Shown here piece after piece: positions 18,754 to 30,500 of a stretch of 64,000 nucleotides of DNA. Source of the DNA: Gammaproteobacteria bacterium (GTDB lineage: Bacteria > Pseudomonadota > Gammaproteobacteria > Pseudomonadales > Azotimanducaceae); NCBI GenBank assembly GCA_026705345.1, contig JAPPAV010000137.1, positions 1-64,000 of the forward strand, read 5' to 3'. Under the pieces are notes generated by a model that made no database searches, was not told the origin of the DNA, and saw only the letters and a program-made list of their open reading frames with translations. The position numbers and the translations under genes were made by a program. Position 1 is the stretch's first letter. Every line of letters starts with the position of its first letter.

Positions 18754-19539
18754 TTAGAACTGAACGTTCCTTAACGCCCTGTACGCCCAGGAGACATCCG
18801 AAGACCGCAGCGCGGTGGCCTGATCGGCGGTCAGACTCAAATCGCCGAAGGGCGTATCGCCGGTGACCTGAAGGGAAACGGCCGACGTGCTGCATTCTCT
18901 TCCCTTGCTTTCACCGAATAACAGCGAATAAACCTGAGTTCCCGTACCGACCAGCACTTGTCGACGTTGCAATGGCATCGGTTGGCATGCGAATTCTGCG
19001 GAGATGTCCATCTGTCCAGTCGGGAAGGCGATTCTGGCTGTGATCCTCTCCCCGCCGTTTAGCATCTGCTGCGCAAGTGAGCTCGCACCCTCGACGAAGG
19101 CGAACGAACTGTCCTGCATGAATCGCGGCAATCTTCCCTTGGAGCGCCCGACGAACAGCACCAGCGCACTCCAGCCCGGATCGTCCAACCCGGTGATCGC
19201 GACCGGTAGGCCGTCGTCCGTGATCGGGACCGTTGCCAAGGCAAATCCGGTACCCATGTCCCTCCTGCCCGAGACGATGGAATCCGGGCACGAATAAACG
19301 GACAGTTGCAGGTGGCCAGTCCCTTGCCTTCCGAACTCCGCGGGCTGGAAATTGGGACCGATGATGGACTGAAGTGTCGCTTGTTCCACCACGAAGACAG
19401 CCAATAGGGACGAGCATGGTGAGTCTGGCGAGACCGTCCAGGTCTCGACATCCTTAACTGACGCGCAACCCCACGAAGCTGCGGCAAGGGCCATGCTGAT
19501 GGAAAAGCGAATCGTGCGGCGAGCGCTTCGTTTGCACAT
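18754..19539 (-). CDS. Predicted lipoprotein of unknown function
   Basis: 261 aa from ATG 19539, chosen over ATG 19572 because an AGGGA lies about ten bases upstream and the signal begins directly (MCKRSARRTIRFSISMALAA). A lipobox-like ASWGC puts the lipidated cysteine at residue 25. The mature part is beta-rich (LQLSVYSCPDSIV, GFALATVPITDDGLPVAITG, FVEGASSLAQQMLNGGERIT) with three further cysteines. I do not recognise the family. It is read in the same direction as, and 85 nt upstream of, the ECF sigma gene, so it may share its transcript. Confidence 0.7.
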   Translation of the reverse strand: MCKRSARRTIRFSISMALAAASWGCASVKDVETWTVSPDSPCSSLLAVFVVEQATLQSIIGPNFQPAEFGRQGTGHLQLSVYSCPDSIVSGRRDMGTGFALATVPITDDGLPVAITGLDDPGWSALVLFVGRSKGRLPRFMQDSSFAFVEGASSLAQQMLNGGERITARIAFPTGQMDISAEFACQPMPLQRRQVLVGTGTQVYSLLFGESKGRECSTSAVSLQVTGDTPFGDLSLTADQATALRSSDVSWAYRALRNVQF

Positions 19540-20075
19540 CGGCCCGACGTCCCTCGAGGGTCTGTTGTGCATCGCTGGGAATCTGTCTCGCGCGGAACCG
19601 CGTTGGACTGCGATATTGCCACAGCCCTTCGCTCGGTGAACGCGCCGCCGGCGAACTCGTGATCCCCGTCGCCAATGCGTCAGGGAAGGCCGTTCGGCGA
19701 CATGAGCCTGACCAAGCTGCTGGGGGCGCGGGACTCGCGGGCCCGGGCCGCTCGGTCGAGCAATCATGGCGGCTTTGACCCTCAATTGGGAGGCGCGACA
19801 TGTCACGCGCCGCGCTAGGGTCCGCACCGGATGAGGCCCTCGCAACGCATGTCGGCCGGAGGGTGCGTCGCCCACGGCCTGCACCTTGTCGCCTGACGTT
19901 TTGAAGGGAGTCGCAGATGTTGGCTCGCAGGAGAATCCCCAAACGCGTTGACCGTTTGGCCGAATGTCCCCTCAGTCGCAATTGGTGGTGCGCCCGGACG
20001 CACGAGTGCCGGAACGCCGCCGCCGGGAGGAAACGCGGCCTTCGTCCGGGGAGGGTGCGATGCACGGCGAAGCCG
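19540..20075. other. 536-nt divergent intergenic region upstream of the large surface protein
   Basis: No convincing gene is present on either strand. It separates the minus-strand lipoprotein from the plus-strand surface protein and should hold both promoters. At 19779-19793 it contains CCCTCAATTGGGAGG, a two-mismatch relative of the perfect palindrome CCCCCAATTGGGGG at 32326. The ORF extending the surface protein upstream to 19917 is rich in Arg and Cys and ends in the real signal peptide, so I treat it as non-coding. Confidence 0.5.
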
Positions 20076-23000
20076 ATGGCGCGAGGATGCGCATCGGCCT
20101 TGTTCGCGGCGGCGGTGTTGCTCGCCGCCCCGGCGAACGCGCAGACGACGACCGAGGTTCCGAGCAACTGGGCGCTGATACCGTCGGGGCTGGGCGAAGG
20201 CGACGAATTCCGCCTGATGTTTATGACGAAGAACGGGCTGGAGGCTGACTCGACAGACATCGCGGTCTATGACGCGGAAGTGCGAAGTGGCATCGACAGG
20301 AGCGGCCACGCGGACATCAGGGACGCGGAGTATAGGGATACGTTCAAGGTGCTGGCCTCCACCGCCTCGGTGAACGCGCGGCATCACACCGGAACGACCG
20401 GTTCGGGCGGCGTCCCCATCTACTGGCTGAACGGCACGAAAGTCGCGGACAGCTACGGCGACTTCTACGACGGTTCCTGGGACGACAAGGGCGGCGCGAC
20501 GCTGCAGGACGGCGGGGCGATCAGCCAAAACCGCCGCGACCAGTTCCTCTGCACCGGCACCGACGACAACGGCACGACGACGTCCCAGCCGATGGGCGCT
20601 TCCACCTGTTCGGGGACGATGATCGAGACCACCTCGAACACCCTGAGCGGCGAAACAGGCGCGAGCACCGCCAGGTCGCGGTATCTGGCGCTGTCGGGCG
20701 TCTTCAGGGTCGGCGCCGCCGCCGGCGACACGATCCCGGTGGTCGAGAGTCTGGCGATCACCTCGGATCCGGGCACGGACGAAGAATACGTGAGCGGCGA
20801 CTCGATCAAGACCACGGTCACGTTCTCCGAAGCCGTGTCGGTGACGGGAACGCCCAGGCTCAAGCTGAAGTTCGACGACAAAAGAGTGGTGAGGGCCGAC
20901 TACGCCTCCGGGGACAGCACGGATACCCGGCTGGTGTTCTCCTACACGGTGAAACCGTCGGACTACGCCCACAAAGGGATCGTTCTCCCCAAGAACGGGA
21001 TCAACCTGAGCGGCGGGACGATCAAGAACCAGGCCGGCACCATGGACGCGCATCTGGATTTCAAAAAACAAGCAAAGGACAAGACCCAGCGGGTGTATAT
21101 CCTGCCGACGGTCGCCAGCGTCGCCCTGGCCTCGACCCCTGCCGCCGACAATACGTACCGGTCAGGCGAGACCATCAAGATAGACCTGACCTTCGACCGC
21201 GACGTGCTCGTCGTCACCGACGGGGGCACGCCCTCGCTCGATATCAACGTCGGGACGCACAGATCCCGTTCCGCGACGTACACGACGACGAACGGCGATT
21301 TCGACGTGCGTTTCGAATACGTGGTCCAGCCCGGGGACCTGGACGAGATCGGCCTGTCGATAGCCAACAACGCCATCGTGTTCAACGGCGGGCGCATCAT
21401 CCGGAAGGGGCATGGCAATAGCGTCAGCGCGGGTGAAGTCAACATCCACTTGAATGGCGGGAGTACCGGCATCGTAGCCCAGCCCGGCCACCTGGTGGAT
21501 GCGACCGATGCCCTGGACTCGACGAAAGTGACACTCGCGGCGAACAAGACCTCGGTGGGCGAGTCCGACGGCGCGACGACGGTGCGGGTGACGGGGACGC
21601 CGAACTACGCTGCCCGGACGGCGGACACGAGCGTGACGGTGTCGGTGGGGGCATCGGGCGACGCGGCCGAGGAGGGGACGGACTACGCGTCGGTGAACGA
21701 CTTCACGCTCACGATTTCCGAGGGCCAGAAGAGCGGGTCGGCCACGTTCACGCTGACGCCCACCGCCGACGAGGTGGACGAGGAGGACGAATCGATCACG
21801 ATCGCGGGGACGGTGACCGGTCTTACCGTGGACGGGACGACGCTCGCCATCGAGGACGACGACACCCGGGGCGTCTCGGTGTCGGCGCGGACGCTGAGCG
21901 TGGACGAGGGGGGCGATGCGACCTACACGGTGGTGCTGGACTCCCAGCCGACGGGGACGGTGACGGTGACGCCTTCGGCGAGCGGCGACGCGGACGTGAC
22001 GGCGAGTCCCGCCGCGCTTACGTTCACCGCCTCGAACTGGGCGACGGCGCAGACGGTGACGGTGTCCGCCGCCCACGACGACGACGTGAACAGCGACAGG
22101 GCGAGGGTGTCGCACGCGGTCTCGGGCGCGGACTACGGCTCGGCGACGGCGAGAGGCGTGGCGGTGACGGTCGACGACGACGACTCGGACGCGACGCTGA
22201 AGGCGCTGACGCTGACCGACGGGAACGGCAACAGGATATTCCTGAGCCCGGAGACGTTCGACCCCGCCACGACCAGCTACGCGGCGTCGGTCGCCCACGG
22301 CGTGGATACGGTGACGCTCGGCGCGACGGCCAACGACCCTCAGGCCTCGACGTCGATTGTCGGGGACGACGACGCGAACACCCCCGGGACGGCGAACCTG
22401 GACCTTGCCGTCGGGGCGAATACGCTGACGGTGACGGTGACCGGCGCAAACGGCACGGACACCGAGACCTACACGGTCACGGTGACCCGGGCTGCGGCGA
22501 CGGCGCTCGGCCAGGTGACCGGGGTGAGCCTCACGCCGGGGTTCAAGCAGATGGAGGTGTCCTGGAACGCGGTGACCGGCGCCGACGGCTACAGGGTCCA
22601 GTGGAAATCAGGCGCTGAGACCTTCGCCGGCGCGGCCGGGGACGACCGGGAGGCGACGGTCTCCTCCGCCTCGACCACGAGCCACACGATCACGGACCTG
22701 GCCAGCGGCGTCGCCTACAGCGTCTGGGTGGTGGCGACCAAGACGGGCTCGAGCGACGGGACGCCCTCGACGGCGGCGACCGCCACCACGCCGACGCCGG
22801 CGCGAGTCGAGAGCGTGGAGTTCACGAACGTGCCCTCGAGCGGCTTCTACGACATCGGCGACACCATCGAGATAAGCATCGGGTTCGACAAGGCGGTCGA
22901 GGTGACCGGATCCCCGAGGGTGAGGATGGATTTCGCCCAATTGCATATAGAAGTCAAATTTGCGGCATACGATTCCGCCGCCAGCTCGGAGACGGTTCTC

Positions 23001-26000
23001 GTGTTCAAGTATCCCGTCACCGGCGCCGACGACGAAGACACACTGGGCGTCCGTGTTAGCCCGAACGCCCTCCAGTTGCGCGGCGGCACGATCCGGAACG
23101 AGGGAACCTCGATCGACGCAAGAACCCGATTCGGCAACAACATCGGTGCAAACGGATTGGTGCTCGGCCCGAACATCGTGACGCGGTGGATCGAGAACAT
23201 CGAGGTCGCTTCGACGCCGAGTGTGCCCGAGACGGTCAGGGGCGTCCCGATCTATGGCCCCGGCGAGGAGATACGGTTCAGGGTTGCGTGGAAGAATGCG
23301 GTCGATGTCGATGTGGCCAACGGCACGCCGCAGCTGAAATTCCAATCTGGCAACAACGCTACGGTCCACAACGCGGCTTACGAAAGCGGGTCGGGGACGA
23401 AGGAACTGCTGTTCGCATGGACCGTGCCGGCCGACGTAGCGGGCGACGGCGCCCGTCTCGTCCTTCAGTCGAACACCGCAGAACGTTCCGACGACATTCT
23501 CGCCAATCGCGGCCTGGCGCTCAACGGCGGGGAGATCAACAGCGCCGGCGGCATTGCGGTGAACCACCGCCACGATCGATACAGACTGAATACCCAGGTG
23601 GACACGACCGCGCCGTCGCTTGCGGCCGGGTCCGACGGCGCGACGGTCGACGGCGCGACGCTCGTGCTGAGTTTCCAGAACCCGAAGAACGGCGATTCGC
23701 CGGATCATCTGGACGAGAACTCGACGCCTGCGCCGGCGGACTTTGCGGTCTCCGTCGCGGGTTCCGCGCGGGACGTATCGAGCGTGAGTGTCAGCGGCGC
23801 ATCCGTGACCCTCACCCTCGCTTCGGCGGCGGGACAGGGGCAGACGGTGACGGTGGGCTACGCGCCGGGAACGAACAAGATCCGGGACCGGTGGGGCAAC
23901 GACGCGGCCTCGATCACCGACCGCAACGTGCGCAACGACACCCCGGAGACGGCCTCGACGGAGAGGGTGACGGGGCTCGGCGCCGACGCGACGGCCCGAT
24001 CGGTCAAGCTGAGCTGGACGGCGCCTAGCGGGGCGATCGTCGGCTACGGCATCGAGGTGTCCTACGACGACGGCGGGGTCTGGGCCGAGGTGGAGGGCAA
24101 CACCAACGACACCGGCACCGCCTTCTCGCACCGTTCGGGCCTGACGTCGGGCGAGACCCGCCACTACCGGGTGACCGCCATCACCGATCAGGGCGCGGGC
24201 CCGCCGTCCGTCGCGGTGGCGGCGAACGCGACGCAGATCGTCGCCGGGCTGACCGCCACGGGCGAGGCGGTCGAAGATACGCCCGAAGGCAGCGCCGCGA
24301 TCAATCTCTGCTGGGACGGGCCGGGAGTGACGCTGACCGACATGAGCGATTTCTCCATCCGGAAGCGAATGGACCATCCCTCGTTCCTGGGACGTTGGGA
24401 AAGAGAGGGGTGGATTTCGTTGGGCGTGTTCGAGTTCGGCGATTGCGAGGAGGGAGTCGTCGGCTACCGGGTCAGGGGGAATATCGCTGCGAACGTGCCC
24501 TACGCTTTCCAGTTCCGCGCCAGAAAGGGGACCGGCTGGGCGCTGTCGAACGTCGCCGAAGGGGTTTCGGTGGATTCCGCCCTGGAGCTTCGCGCCGACG
24601 TCGTGGCGGGGGACTCCGAACTGTCGGGGGACACCATCGTGCCCGACAACGTGTGCCGCGACTACGACGATCCCGCGACGCCGGAAGATGAAGAAGGCGC
24701 CTTCATCGTCAACATCGGGTTTACGACGTTTTCACCGGCCATCCTCTTCTATGAAGAGGTGAGCGGATTCGTTCCGGACGACGATCTGACGCTCGAGAAC
24801 GCCACCGCCGAGCTCATCGATCGCCCGTACGACATCGCCTTAGGGTATCGCGTGCGGATCACGCCCACCAATTGGGGGCAATCCGTGGCGGTCAGCGTGC
24901 CGGCCGGGGCCGTGACCCACCCGGTGTCGTCGGTGTCGAACCAGGCGTCAAACGTGTTCCGCCGGGACACCTCCGACTCGACCGAATGCGCCGTGGGAAG
25001 CTCCTCGGACGTGTACCGGGCGCGGGTCAAGGGCGCGGAGATTCGGGAGGACCGGGACCGGAGCGGCGAGTGGTCGAGGGGCGAGCGTGTCCGCGCAACG
25101 TTGACCTTCGAAGAGCGGGTGGCCGTGACGACGGACGGCGGCGTGCCGAGCGTTTCCCTGGACATCGACGGCGAGACCGTGCAGGCGTCGTACGTCCGGG
25201 GGACGGGCAGCGAAACGCTCGAGTTCGAGCACGTGGTTACGCAAGCGCAGAGCCCGGTGCGCGAGGCGGAGCTTCTGGAGGACAGCCTTGCGCTGAACGG
25301 CGGCGCGATCGCGAGCCTCTACGGACCGGCGGTGGAACTCGCGCATCCGGGCGCAACCAATGCGAGTCGAATGTCCCGGTCCGCAACGGGACCGATGCGG
25401 TTCGTCACGGTCGCGGACGCCGAGGCCCAGGAGGCTGTCGGCGCCGAGCTCGCGTTCGCCGTGAAGCTGGACGGGCCTGCGCCCTACGGGGCAACGGTCG
25501 ACTATAAGACGTCGGACGCAACGGCGACGGCGGGCGATGACTACACGGCGACGAGCGGAACGCTCAGCTTCGCCGCGGGCGAGACGTCGAAGACCGTATA
25601 CGTGCCGGTGCTCGACGACGTGCACGACGAGGGTTCGGAAACGCTGAAGCTCACCCTGCACAATCCGCAGGGAGTGGTCGTCGCCGACGGGGAGGCCGTG
25701 GGGACGATCGCGAATACCGACGCGATGCCGAGGGCATGGCTGGCGCGGTTCGGGCGCACGGTGGCCGACCAGGTGCTCGACGCGGTGGACATGCGGATGA
25801 CGACGCCCGCCGTGCCGGGGACGCAGGCGATGCTCGCCGGGCGGCCAATCGGCGGTGCGGCAGAGGAGCGGACAGCGGTCGACGCGCATGAGGCGCAGGC
25901 GCGCCTCGGCGCGCTGACCGAGTGGTTCGACGGCGTGGAGGAGGACGCCGACGGGGAGCGGGCGTTCCGCTCTCGCGCGGCGACGGGGCGCGAGCTGCTC

Positions 26001-27323
26001 GAGGGCACGTCGTTCGCGTTCACCGCCGGGACGGCCGAGACGGGCTTCGGCGGGGTGTGGGCCTCCGGCGCGGTGTCGCGCTTCGACGGACGCGAAGGCG
26101 CGCTCGCCCTCGACGGCGAAGTCGCGAGCACGATGCTGGGCGCGGACTACACCCGGGGCCGCGGGACGCTGGGCGTTGTGCTCTCGAACAGCCGGGGCGA
26201 GGGCGCCTACCGCTCGCCGCACCGCGGCGGCAAGGTGGAGTCGAGGCTGAGGGGAGTCTACCCATGGGCCCGCTACGCGCTGAGCGAGCGCGTGTCGGCG
26301 TGGAGTGTCGTGGGCTACGGCGCGGGGAGCTTGACGCTGACGCCCGAGGGGTTGGCGCCGGTCGAGACCGACATGGACCTTGCGATGGCGGCGCTCGGGG
26401 GGCGGGGCGTGCTTGCGCAGGCGCCTGCGGCGGGCGGTTTCGAGGTGGCGGCCAAGACCGACGCGCTGGTGGTGCGCACGACTTCGGACGAGGTGCGCGG
26501 CGGCGCGGGAAGCCTCGCGGCGACGGAGGCCGACGTGACGCGGCTCCGGCTGGGGCTCGAGGGGACATGGCACGGTCTCGGAGGCAGAGGCAGCGCGTTC
26601 GTGCCCACCTTCGAGCTCGGGGTGCGCCACGACGGGGGCGATGCGGAGACCGGGTTCGGGGCCGATATCGGGGCGGGGCTCTCGTGGGTGGACAGCGCGC
26701 TCGGCATCGAGGCCGAGCTCCGCGCGCGCGGGCTGCTGACCCACGAGTCGGACGGGTTCCGGGAGCGGGGTCTCGCGGGTTCGTTCACGTGGGACCCGAC
26801 GCCGGACGCCGACCGCGGCCCGAAGTTCATGCTCAGACAGTCCTTGGGCGCGCTGACGACGGGCGGCGTGGCGGAGAGATTGCTGCGACCGGATACGGCA
26901 GGCTCGTTCGCCGCCCGGCACGCCGGAACTGGGCCCGGGGCAGTCGATGACGAGGCCGGCCGGCGCATGGAGGCGCGGCTGGGCTACGGCTGGCCGTCGT
27001 TCGGAGGCCGCTACACGACGATGCCGAAGGTGGGCATCGCTCTGACGGAGACGGCGCGCGAATACATCCATTCCTGGCGCCTCGCGCAGGCGAAGAGCGC
27101 GGGCCTGGTATTCGGCGTGGACGTGGAGGGCGTACGGCGCGAGAGCGCGACGGGCGACGCCGAGCCGGCGCACCGGCTGGTGCTGGGGCTCGGCTGGCGG
27201 CTTAAGGGCGCGCGGCCGCGGGACGTGGGGTTCGAACTCCGGCTCGAGGGCTCGCGCGACGCTCCGGTGAACGACATGCGGCCCGAGAACCGCGTCGGAC
27301 TCAGCCTGTCCGCAAGATGGTAG
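20076..27323 (+). CDS. Giant modular surface protein: Calx-beta/FN3/cadherin-like repeats with C-terminal barrel-like domain
   Basis: 2,415 aa from ATG 20076, opening a signal peptide (ARGCASALFAAAVLLAAPANA); GTG 20055 is an alternative. Approximate order: N-terminal adhesin-type domain (25-220); repeated Ig-like units with a GDSIKTTVTFSEAVSVTG pattern (225-470); Calx-beta-like (480-590); a second Calx-beta-like unit (LSVDEGGDATYTVVLDSQPTG, 595-700); cadherin-like sandwich (702-806); FN3 (810-908); more Ig-like units (909-1168); SwmB-like (1175-1290); FN3 (1295-1390); a further unit (1646-1751); classical Calx-beta (TSDATATAGDDYTATSGTLS, 1773-1881). Then comes the linker WLARFGRTVADQVLD (about 1888) and a Gly-rich antiparallel beta region (1935-2415) ending LSLSARW, consistent with an autotransporter-like barrel. 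A surface adhesin role is inferred. The protein at 27584 shares the linker and barrel. Confidence 0.85.
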   Translation: MARGCASALFAAAVLLAAPANAQTTTEVPSNWALIPSGLGEGDEFRLMFMTKNGLEADSTDIAVYDAEVRSGIDRSGHADIRDAEYRDTFKVLASTASVNARHHTGTTGSGGVPIYWLNGTKVADSYGDFYDGSWDDKGGATLQDGGAISQNRRDQFLCTGTDDNGTTTSQPMGASTCSGTMIETTSNTLSGETGASTARSRYLALSGVFRVGAAAGDTIPVVESLAITSDPGTDEEYVSGDSIKTTVTFSEAVSVTGTPRLKLKFDDKRVVRADYASGDSTDTRLVFSYTVKPSDYAHKGIVLPKNGINLSGGTIKNQAGTMDAHLDFKKQAKDKTQRVYILPTVASVALASTPAADNTYRSGETIKIDLTFDRDVLVVTDGGTPSLDINVGTHRSRSATYTTTNGDFDVRFEYVVQPGDLDEIGLSIANNAIVFNGGRIIRKGHGNSVSAGEVNIHLNGGSTGIVAQPGHLVDATDALDSTKVTLAANKTSVGESDGATTVRVTGTPNYAARTADTSVTVSVGASGDAAEEGTDYASVNDFTLTISEGQKSGSATFTLTPTADEVDEEDESITIAGTVTGLTVDGTTLAIEDDDTRGVSVSARTLSVDEGGDATYTVVLDSQPTGTVTVTPSASGDADVTASPAALTFTASNWATAQTVTVSAAHDDDVNSDRARVSHAVSGADYGSATARGVAVTVDDDDSDATLKALTLTDGNGNRIFLSPETFDPATTSYAASVAHGVDTVTLGATANDPQASTSIVGDDDANTPGTANLDLAVGANTLTVTVTGANGTDTETYTVTVTRAAATALGQVTGVSLTPGFKQMEVSWNAVTGADGYRVQWKSGAETFAGAAGDDREATVSSASTTSHTITDLASGVAYSVWVVATKTGSSDGTPSTAATATTPTPARVESVEFTNVPSSGFYDIGDTIEISIGFDKAVEVTGSPRVRMDFAQLHIEVKFAAYDSAASSETVLVFKYPVTGADDEDTLGVRVSPNALQLRGGTIRNEGTSIDARTRFGNNIGANGLVLGPNIVTRWIENIEVASTPSVPETVRGVPIYGPGEEIRFRVAWKNAVDVDVANGTPQLKFQSGNNATVHNAAYESGSGTKELLFAWTVPADVAGDGARLVLQSNTAERSDDILANRGLALNGGEINSAGGIAVNHRHDRYRLNTQVDTTAPSLAAGSDGATVDGATLVLSFQNPKNGDSPDHLDENSTPAPADFAVSVAGSARDVSSVSVSGASVTLTLASAAGQGQTVTVGYAPGTNKIRDRWGNDAASITDRNVRNDTPETASTERVTGLGADATARSVKLSWTAPSGAIVGYGIEVSYDDGGVWAEVEGNTNDTGTAFSHRSGLTSGETRHYRVTAITDQGAGPPSVAVAANATQIVAGLTATGEAVEDTPEGSAAINLCWDGPGVTLTDMSDFSIRKRMDHPSFLGRWEREGWISLGVFEFGDCEEGVVGYRVRGNIAANVPYAFQFRARKGTGWALSNVAEGVSVDSALELRADVVAGDSELSGDTIVPDNVCRDYDDPATPEDEEGAFIVNIGFTTFSPAILFYEEVSGFVPDDDLTLENATAELIDRPYDIALGYRVRITPTNWGQSVAVSVPAGAVTHPVSSVSNQASNVFRRDTSDSTECAVGSSSDVYRARVKGAEIREDRDRSGEWSRGERVRATLTFEERVAVTTDGGVPSVSLDIDGETVQASYVRGTGSETLEFEHVVTQAQSPVREAELLEDSLALNGGAIASLYGPAVELAHPGATNASRMSRSATGPMRFVTVADAEAQEAVGAELAFAVKLDGPAPYGATVDYKTSDATATAGDDYTATSGTLSFAAGETSKTVYVPVLDDVHDEGSETLKLTLHNPQGVVVADGEAVGTIANTDAMPRAWLARFGRTVADQVLDAVDMRMTTPAVPGTQAMLAGRPIGGAAEERTAVDAHEAQARLGALTEWFDGVEEDADGERAFRSRAATGRELLEGTSFAFTAGTAETGFGGVWASGAVSRFDGREGALALDGEVASTMLGADYTRGRGTLGVVLSNSRGEGAYRSPHRGGKVESRLRGVYPWARYALSERVSAWSVVGYGAGSLTLTPEGLAPVETDMDLAMAALGGRGVLAQAPAAGGFEVAAKTDALVVRTTSDEVRGGAGSLAATEADVTRLRLGLEGTWHGLGGRGSAFVPTFELGVRHDGGDAETGFGADIGAGLSWVDSALGIEAELRARGLLTHESDGFRERGLAGSFTWDPTPDADRGPKFMLRQSLGALTTGGVAERLLRPDTAGSFAARHAGTGPGAVDDEAGRRMEARLGYGWPSFGGRYTTMPKVGIALTETAREYIHSWRLAQAKSAGLVFGVDVEGVRRESATGDAEPAHRLVLGLGWRLKGARPRDVGFELRLEGSRDAPVNDMRPENRVGLSLSARW

Positions 27324-27583
27324 ACCGGGCAGCCGGAAGGGCGAGATGAGAGCGCGCACGAGCACGCCCACTCCCGGCACCGCTGAACGCGAACCCGCAA
27401 GAGCGATCTGCGGCCGTTGCGCTGCGCAGGCGGGCTTCCGCCGTCGCCGCATTGCGGGACATCGTAGGCCAAGCTAGGTCGGTGGATTGGCGCCGCCTTG
27501 CAGCCCTGGTTCGCCGAGAACGAGGAAACGACCTCGACAGCGCCGCCAAGCCGGGCGCAAAGGGCCAAACAGGAGTAACGACC

Positions 27584-30500
27584 ATGAAGCGCACCCCCAC
27601 CACCCTGCTCGCCGTCGCGCTGGCCGCGAGCGCCGCCCTTGGCGCCGCGCTCGTCCAGGCGCAGACCACCCTGGTCAGCAACACCTTCGAAGGCTTCAGC
27701 GTCATCAACGTCGGAGCCCGCGAGAACGGCTCCATCGCGCAGCAATTCACGACCGGGTCCAATGCGTCGGGCTACGAGGTGAGCTCGGTCGAACTCTACG
27801 TGGGCGCCGTGAACTACACGGGGACCGAGACCATGACGTGGCGCATTCACGAGTACGACTTCTTCGCCACAGGCCTTCGCGGGCCGCTGGTCGCCACGCT
27901 GTCCACGCCGTCCGGGCTGACCGCGAACGCGGTGAACGTATTCACCGCCCCGAGCGGGACCATTCTCAAACCGAGTACCCGGTACCTGCTCAATATTCAC
28001 AGCACCGGGGACGCTGCGGAAGACGCGCAAATCGGCGTTATCGCGGACAATGGCGAGAGCGGCCTGTCGGACTGGAGAATCGAAGACGCTTTTCGACTGC
28101 TGGGCGGCCTTTACGGCCCAGGATTCAGCATTCGGTTTGCCATGAAAGGAACCGTCAGGGACCCGTTCACCGCGTCGCTCGGGTCGGCGGAGTTCTACGT
28201 CGAGGAGCACCCGGACTGGTTCGCCGACCTCACCTACCGCTTCGACCTCGAGCTGACCGAGGCGGTCGCGGTGGCAACGCGGAAAATGCGCGACAACGCG
28301 TTCGCGGTCACCAACGGGCGGATCGTCGGGGCCAAGCGCATCCACAAGGAGCGGCGGACTACGGGCGGGGTCGAACGCACCTACAGCAACCACTGGCGTC
28401 TGACGGTGCTGCCGATCAACAACCGCAACCCCGTCACCGTGCGGCTGCGGGGCGACCGGGACTGTAGCGAAGCGGGGGCGCTCTGCGGCGCCGTCGACAA
28501 CCCGGTGACGAACTCGCCGGAACTGACCCTGCACTACCCCGACCTCACGATGAACACCGAGAACCTCCCCCGGGTCGCCTTGTTGGACACCACCGCACGG
28601 GAGAACGACGAGTTCATGTCGTTCAAGGTGCGCCTCTCGAAACGCGCACGGCAACGGCTCTCGGTGACGTTCCGGACCACGACCGAAGGGACCGCCACAG
28701 AGAACACGGACTACCTGCGAAGAAGCGGCGGGGTCGTGTTCGCACCGGGACAGAGGGTGCGCCTGGGCGACGTCGAGCTGATCGAGGACACGGTGAGCGA
28801 CGACGGCGAGACGGTCATCGCCGAGATCGGCGGATACGAGATCAAGACGATGAGCGGGATCACGTTTCCGATCGAGGACCCGAACCTCATCACCACCGCG
28901 CGGGCCACGGGGACGATCAACGCGCCGGCGACGAGCACCACGCAGATAGCAAACCTGTCGATACGCATCAACGACACGTCCGCCCGGGAGTCGGCCGGCT
29001 GGCTGGTCTTCGCCGTGAGGCTTTCGCGCGCCTACAGCGAGCGGGTCTGCTACGACTTCGAGACGCTGGACACCGGCACCGCAACACCCGAGCGGGACTT
29101 CGGCGTGCGCCCCACGGTCACCCAATGGCTCGAAGACGGGGAGACGGAGGAGACCTCGTTCGTGCGGATCCGCCAGGACTCGGTGAACGACGGCGGCGAA
29201 ACGGTGAAGGTCAAGATCAGCAACGCGCGGCTGTGCAACGACGCCTCGAAGACGGTGAACATCGCCCGCGCGCAGGCAACGGGGACGATCCGGAACACCG
29301 ATCCGATCCCGAAGGACTGGCTCGCACGGTTCGGGCGCACGGTGGCGTCGCAGGCCGTGGACGTCATCAGCGGGCGTCTGGAACACGAGGGCGGATCCCA
29401 CATCACGGTCGCCGGGCGGGAGTTCACGCCCGACGACGAGGCCCCGGCGGCACGGTCAATCGCGGCATGGAACCAGAACTTCGGGGGAGACGCACAGCGC
29501 GACGCGCACGCGATGCTGCTGGGCACGGCGTTCCAGCTCGCCGGCGCAGACGAGGGGCCAGGGCCCGGGTTCGCCGCATGGGGCAGCTTCGCAGCCGACA
29601 CCTTCGAAGGCCGCAGCGGCGGAGTCCGGGTCGACGGCGACGTCACGAGCGGATTCCTCGGGGCCGACGTCGGCAATGCCCGATGGCTGGCAGGGGCGGC
29701 GGTCTCGCTGAGCAGGGGCGAAGGCTCCTGGACGAGCACGGCGTCGGACAGCGACGCCGGCGGCGACCTCGAGAGCGAACTCGCCAGCGTCTACCCCTAC
29801 GGGCAGTTGGCCCTCTCGGAGACCGTGAAGGCCTGGGCGATGGCGGGATGGGGCGGCGGCGAGCTGACCGTGACCGAGAGGCTCGCCGGGCAGGAACCCG
29901 GCCCCGCACACGTCACCGGCCTGTCGCTCGTGATGGGAGCGTTCGGGGTTGCCACGGAGGTCATCTCCGCCGAGGACCGGGATGGCCTCGGCGTCAAGGT
30001 GAAATCCGACGCGTTCTGGGCTCGCACGGCGTCCGACGCCGCGCGGAGCGCGCACGGACACCTGGGTGCAGCGGAGGCCGACATCAGCCGGCTGCGGCTC
30101 CGCATCGAGACCGCGCGCAGGTTCGCCCTCGCCGCGGGAGCCTTCACGCCGGCGTTCGAACTCGGAGCGCGCTACGACGGCGGCGATGCGGAGACGGGCG
30201 CCGGGCTCGAGGCCGGCGCCAAGGCACGCTACGAAAGCGCCCGGCTCAGCATCGAAGGAGGCCTGCACACGTTGATCGCGCACCAAGAGTTCGGGTACGA
30301 GGAGTGGAGCGCCTCGGCTTCGCTGCAGCTCTCGCCCGGGCCGAACGGACGAGGGCTGTCGGCGAGCCTCGCACCGAGCTGGGGTTCCCCAGGAAGCGGC
30401 ACGAACCGACTCTGGGGCGTCGACGACGCGCAGAAGCTCGTCGAGGAGAACCACGACGTCGACATGGGCCGGCGCCTCAGCGCGCAGATCGGCTACGGCC

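Noticed and set aside
21500-22200. Repetitive-looking GACGAC/ACGGTGAC tracts that might be a CRISPR or tandem repeat
   Set aside because: Codon-level repetition of Calx-beta modules (Thr, Val, Asp); no regular direct repeats with unique spacers.
24948-29401. 834-aa and 796-aa minus-strand ORFs (and 589-aa at 22608)
   Set aside because: Antisense shadows of the two surface-protein genes, whose coding strand shows real domains.
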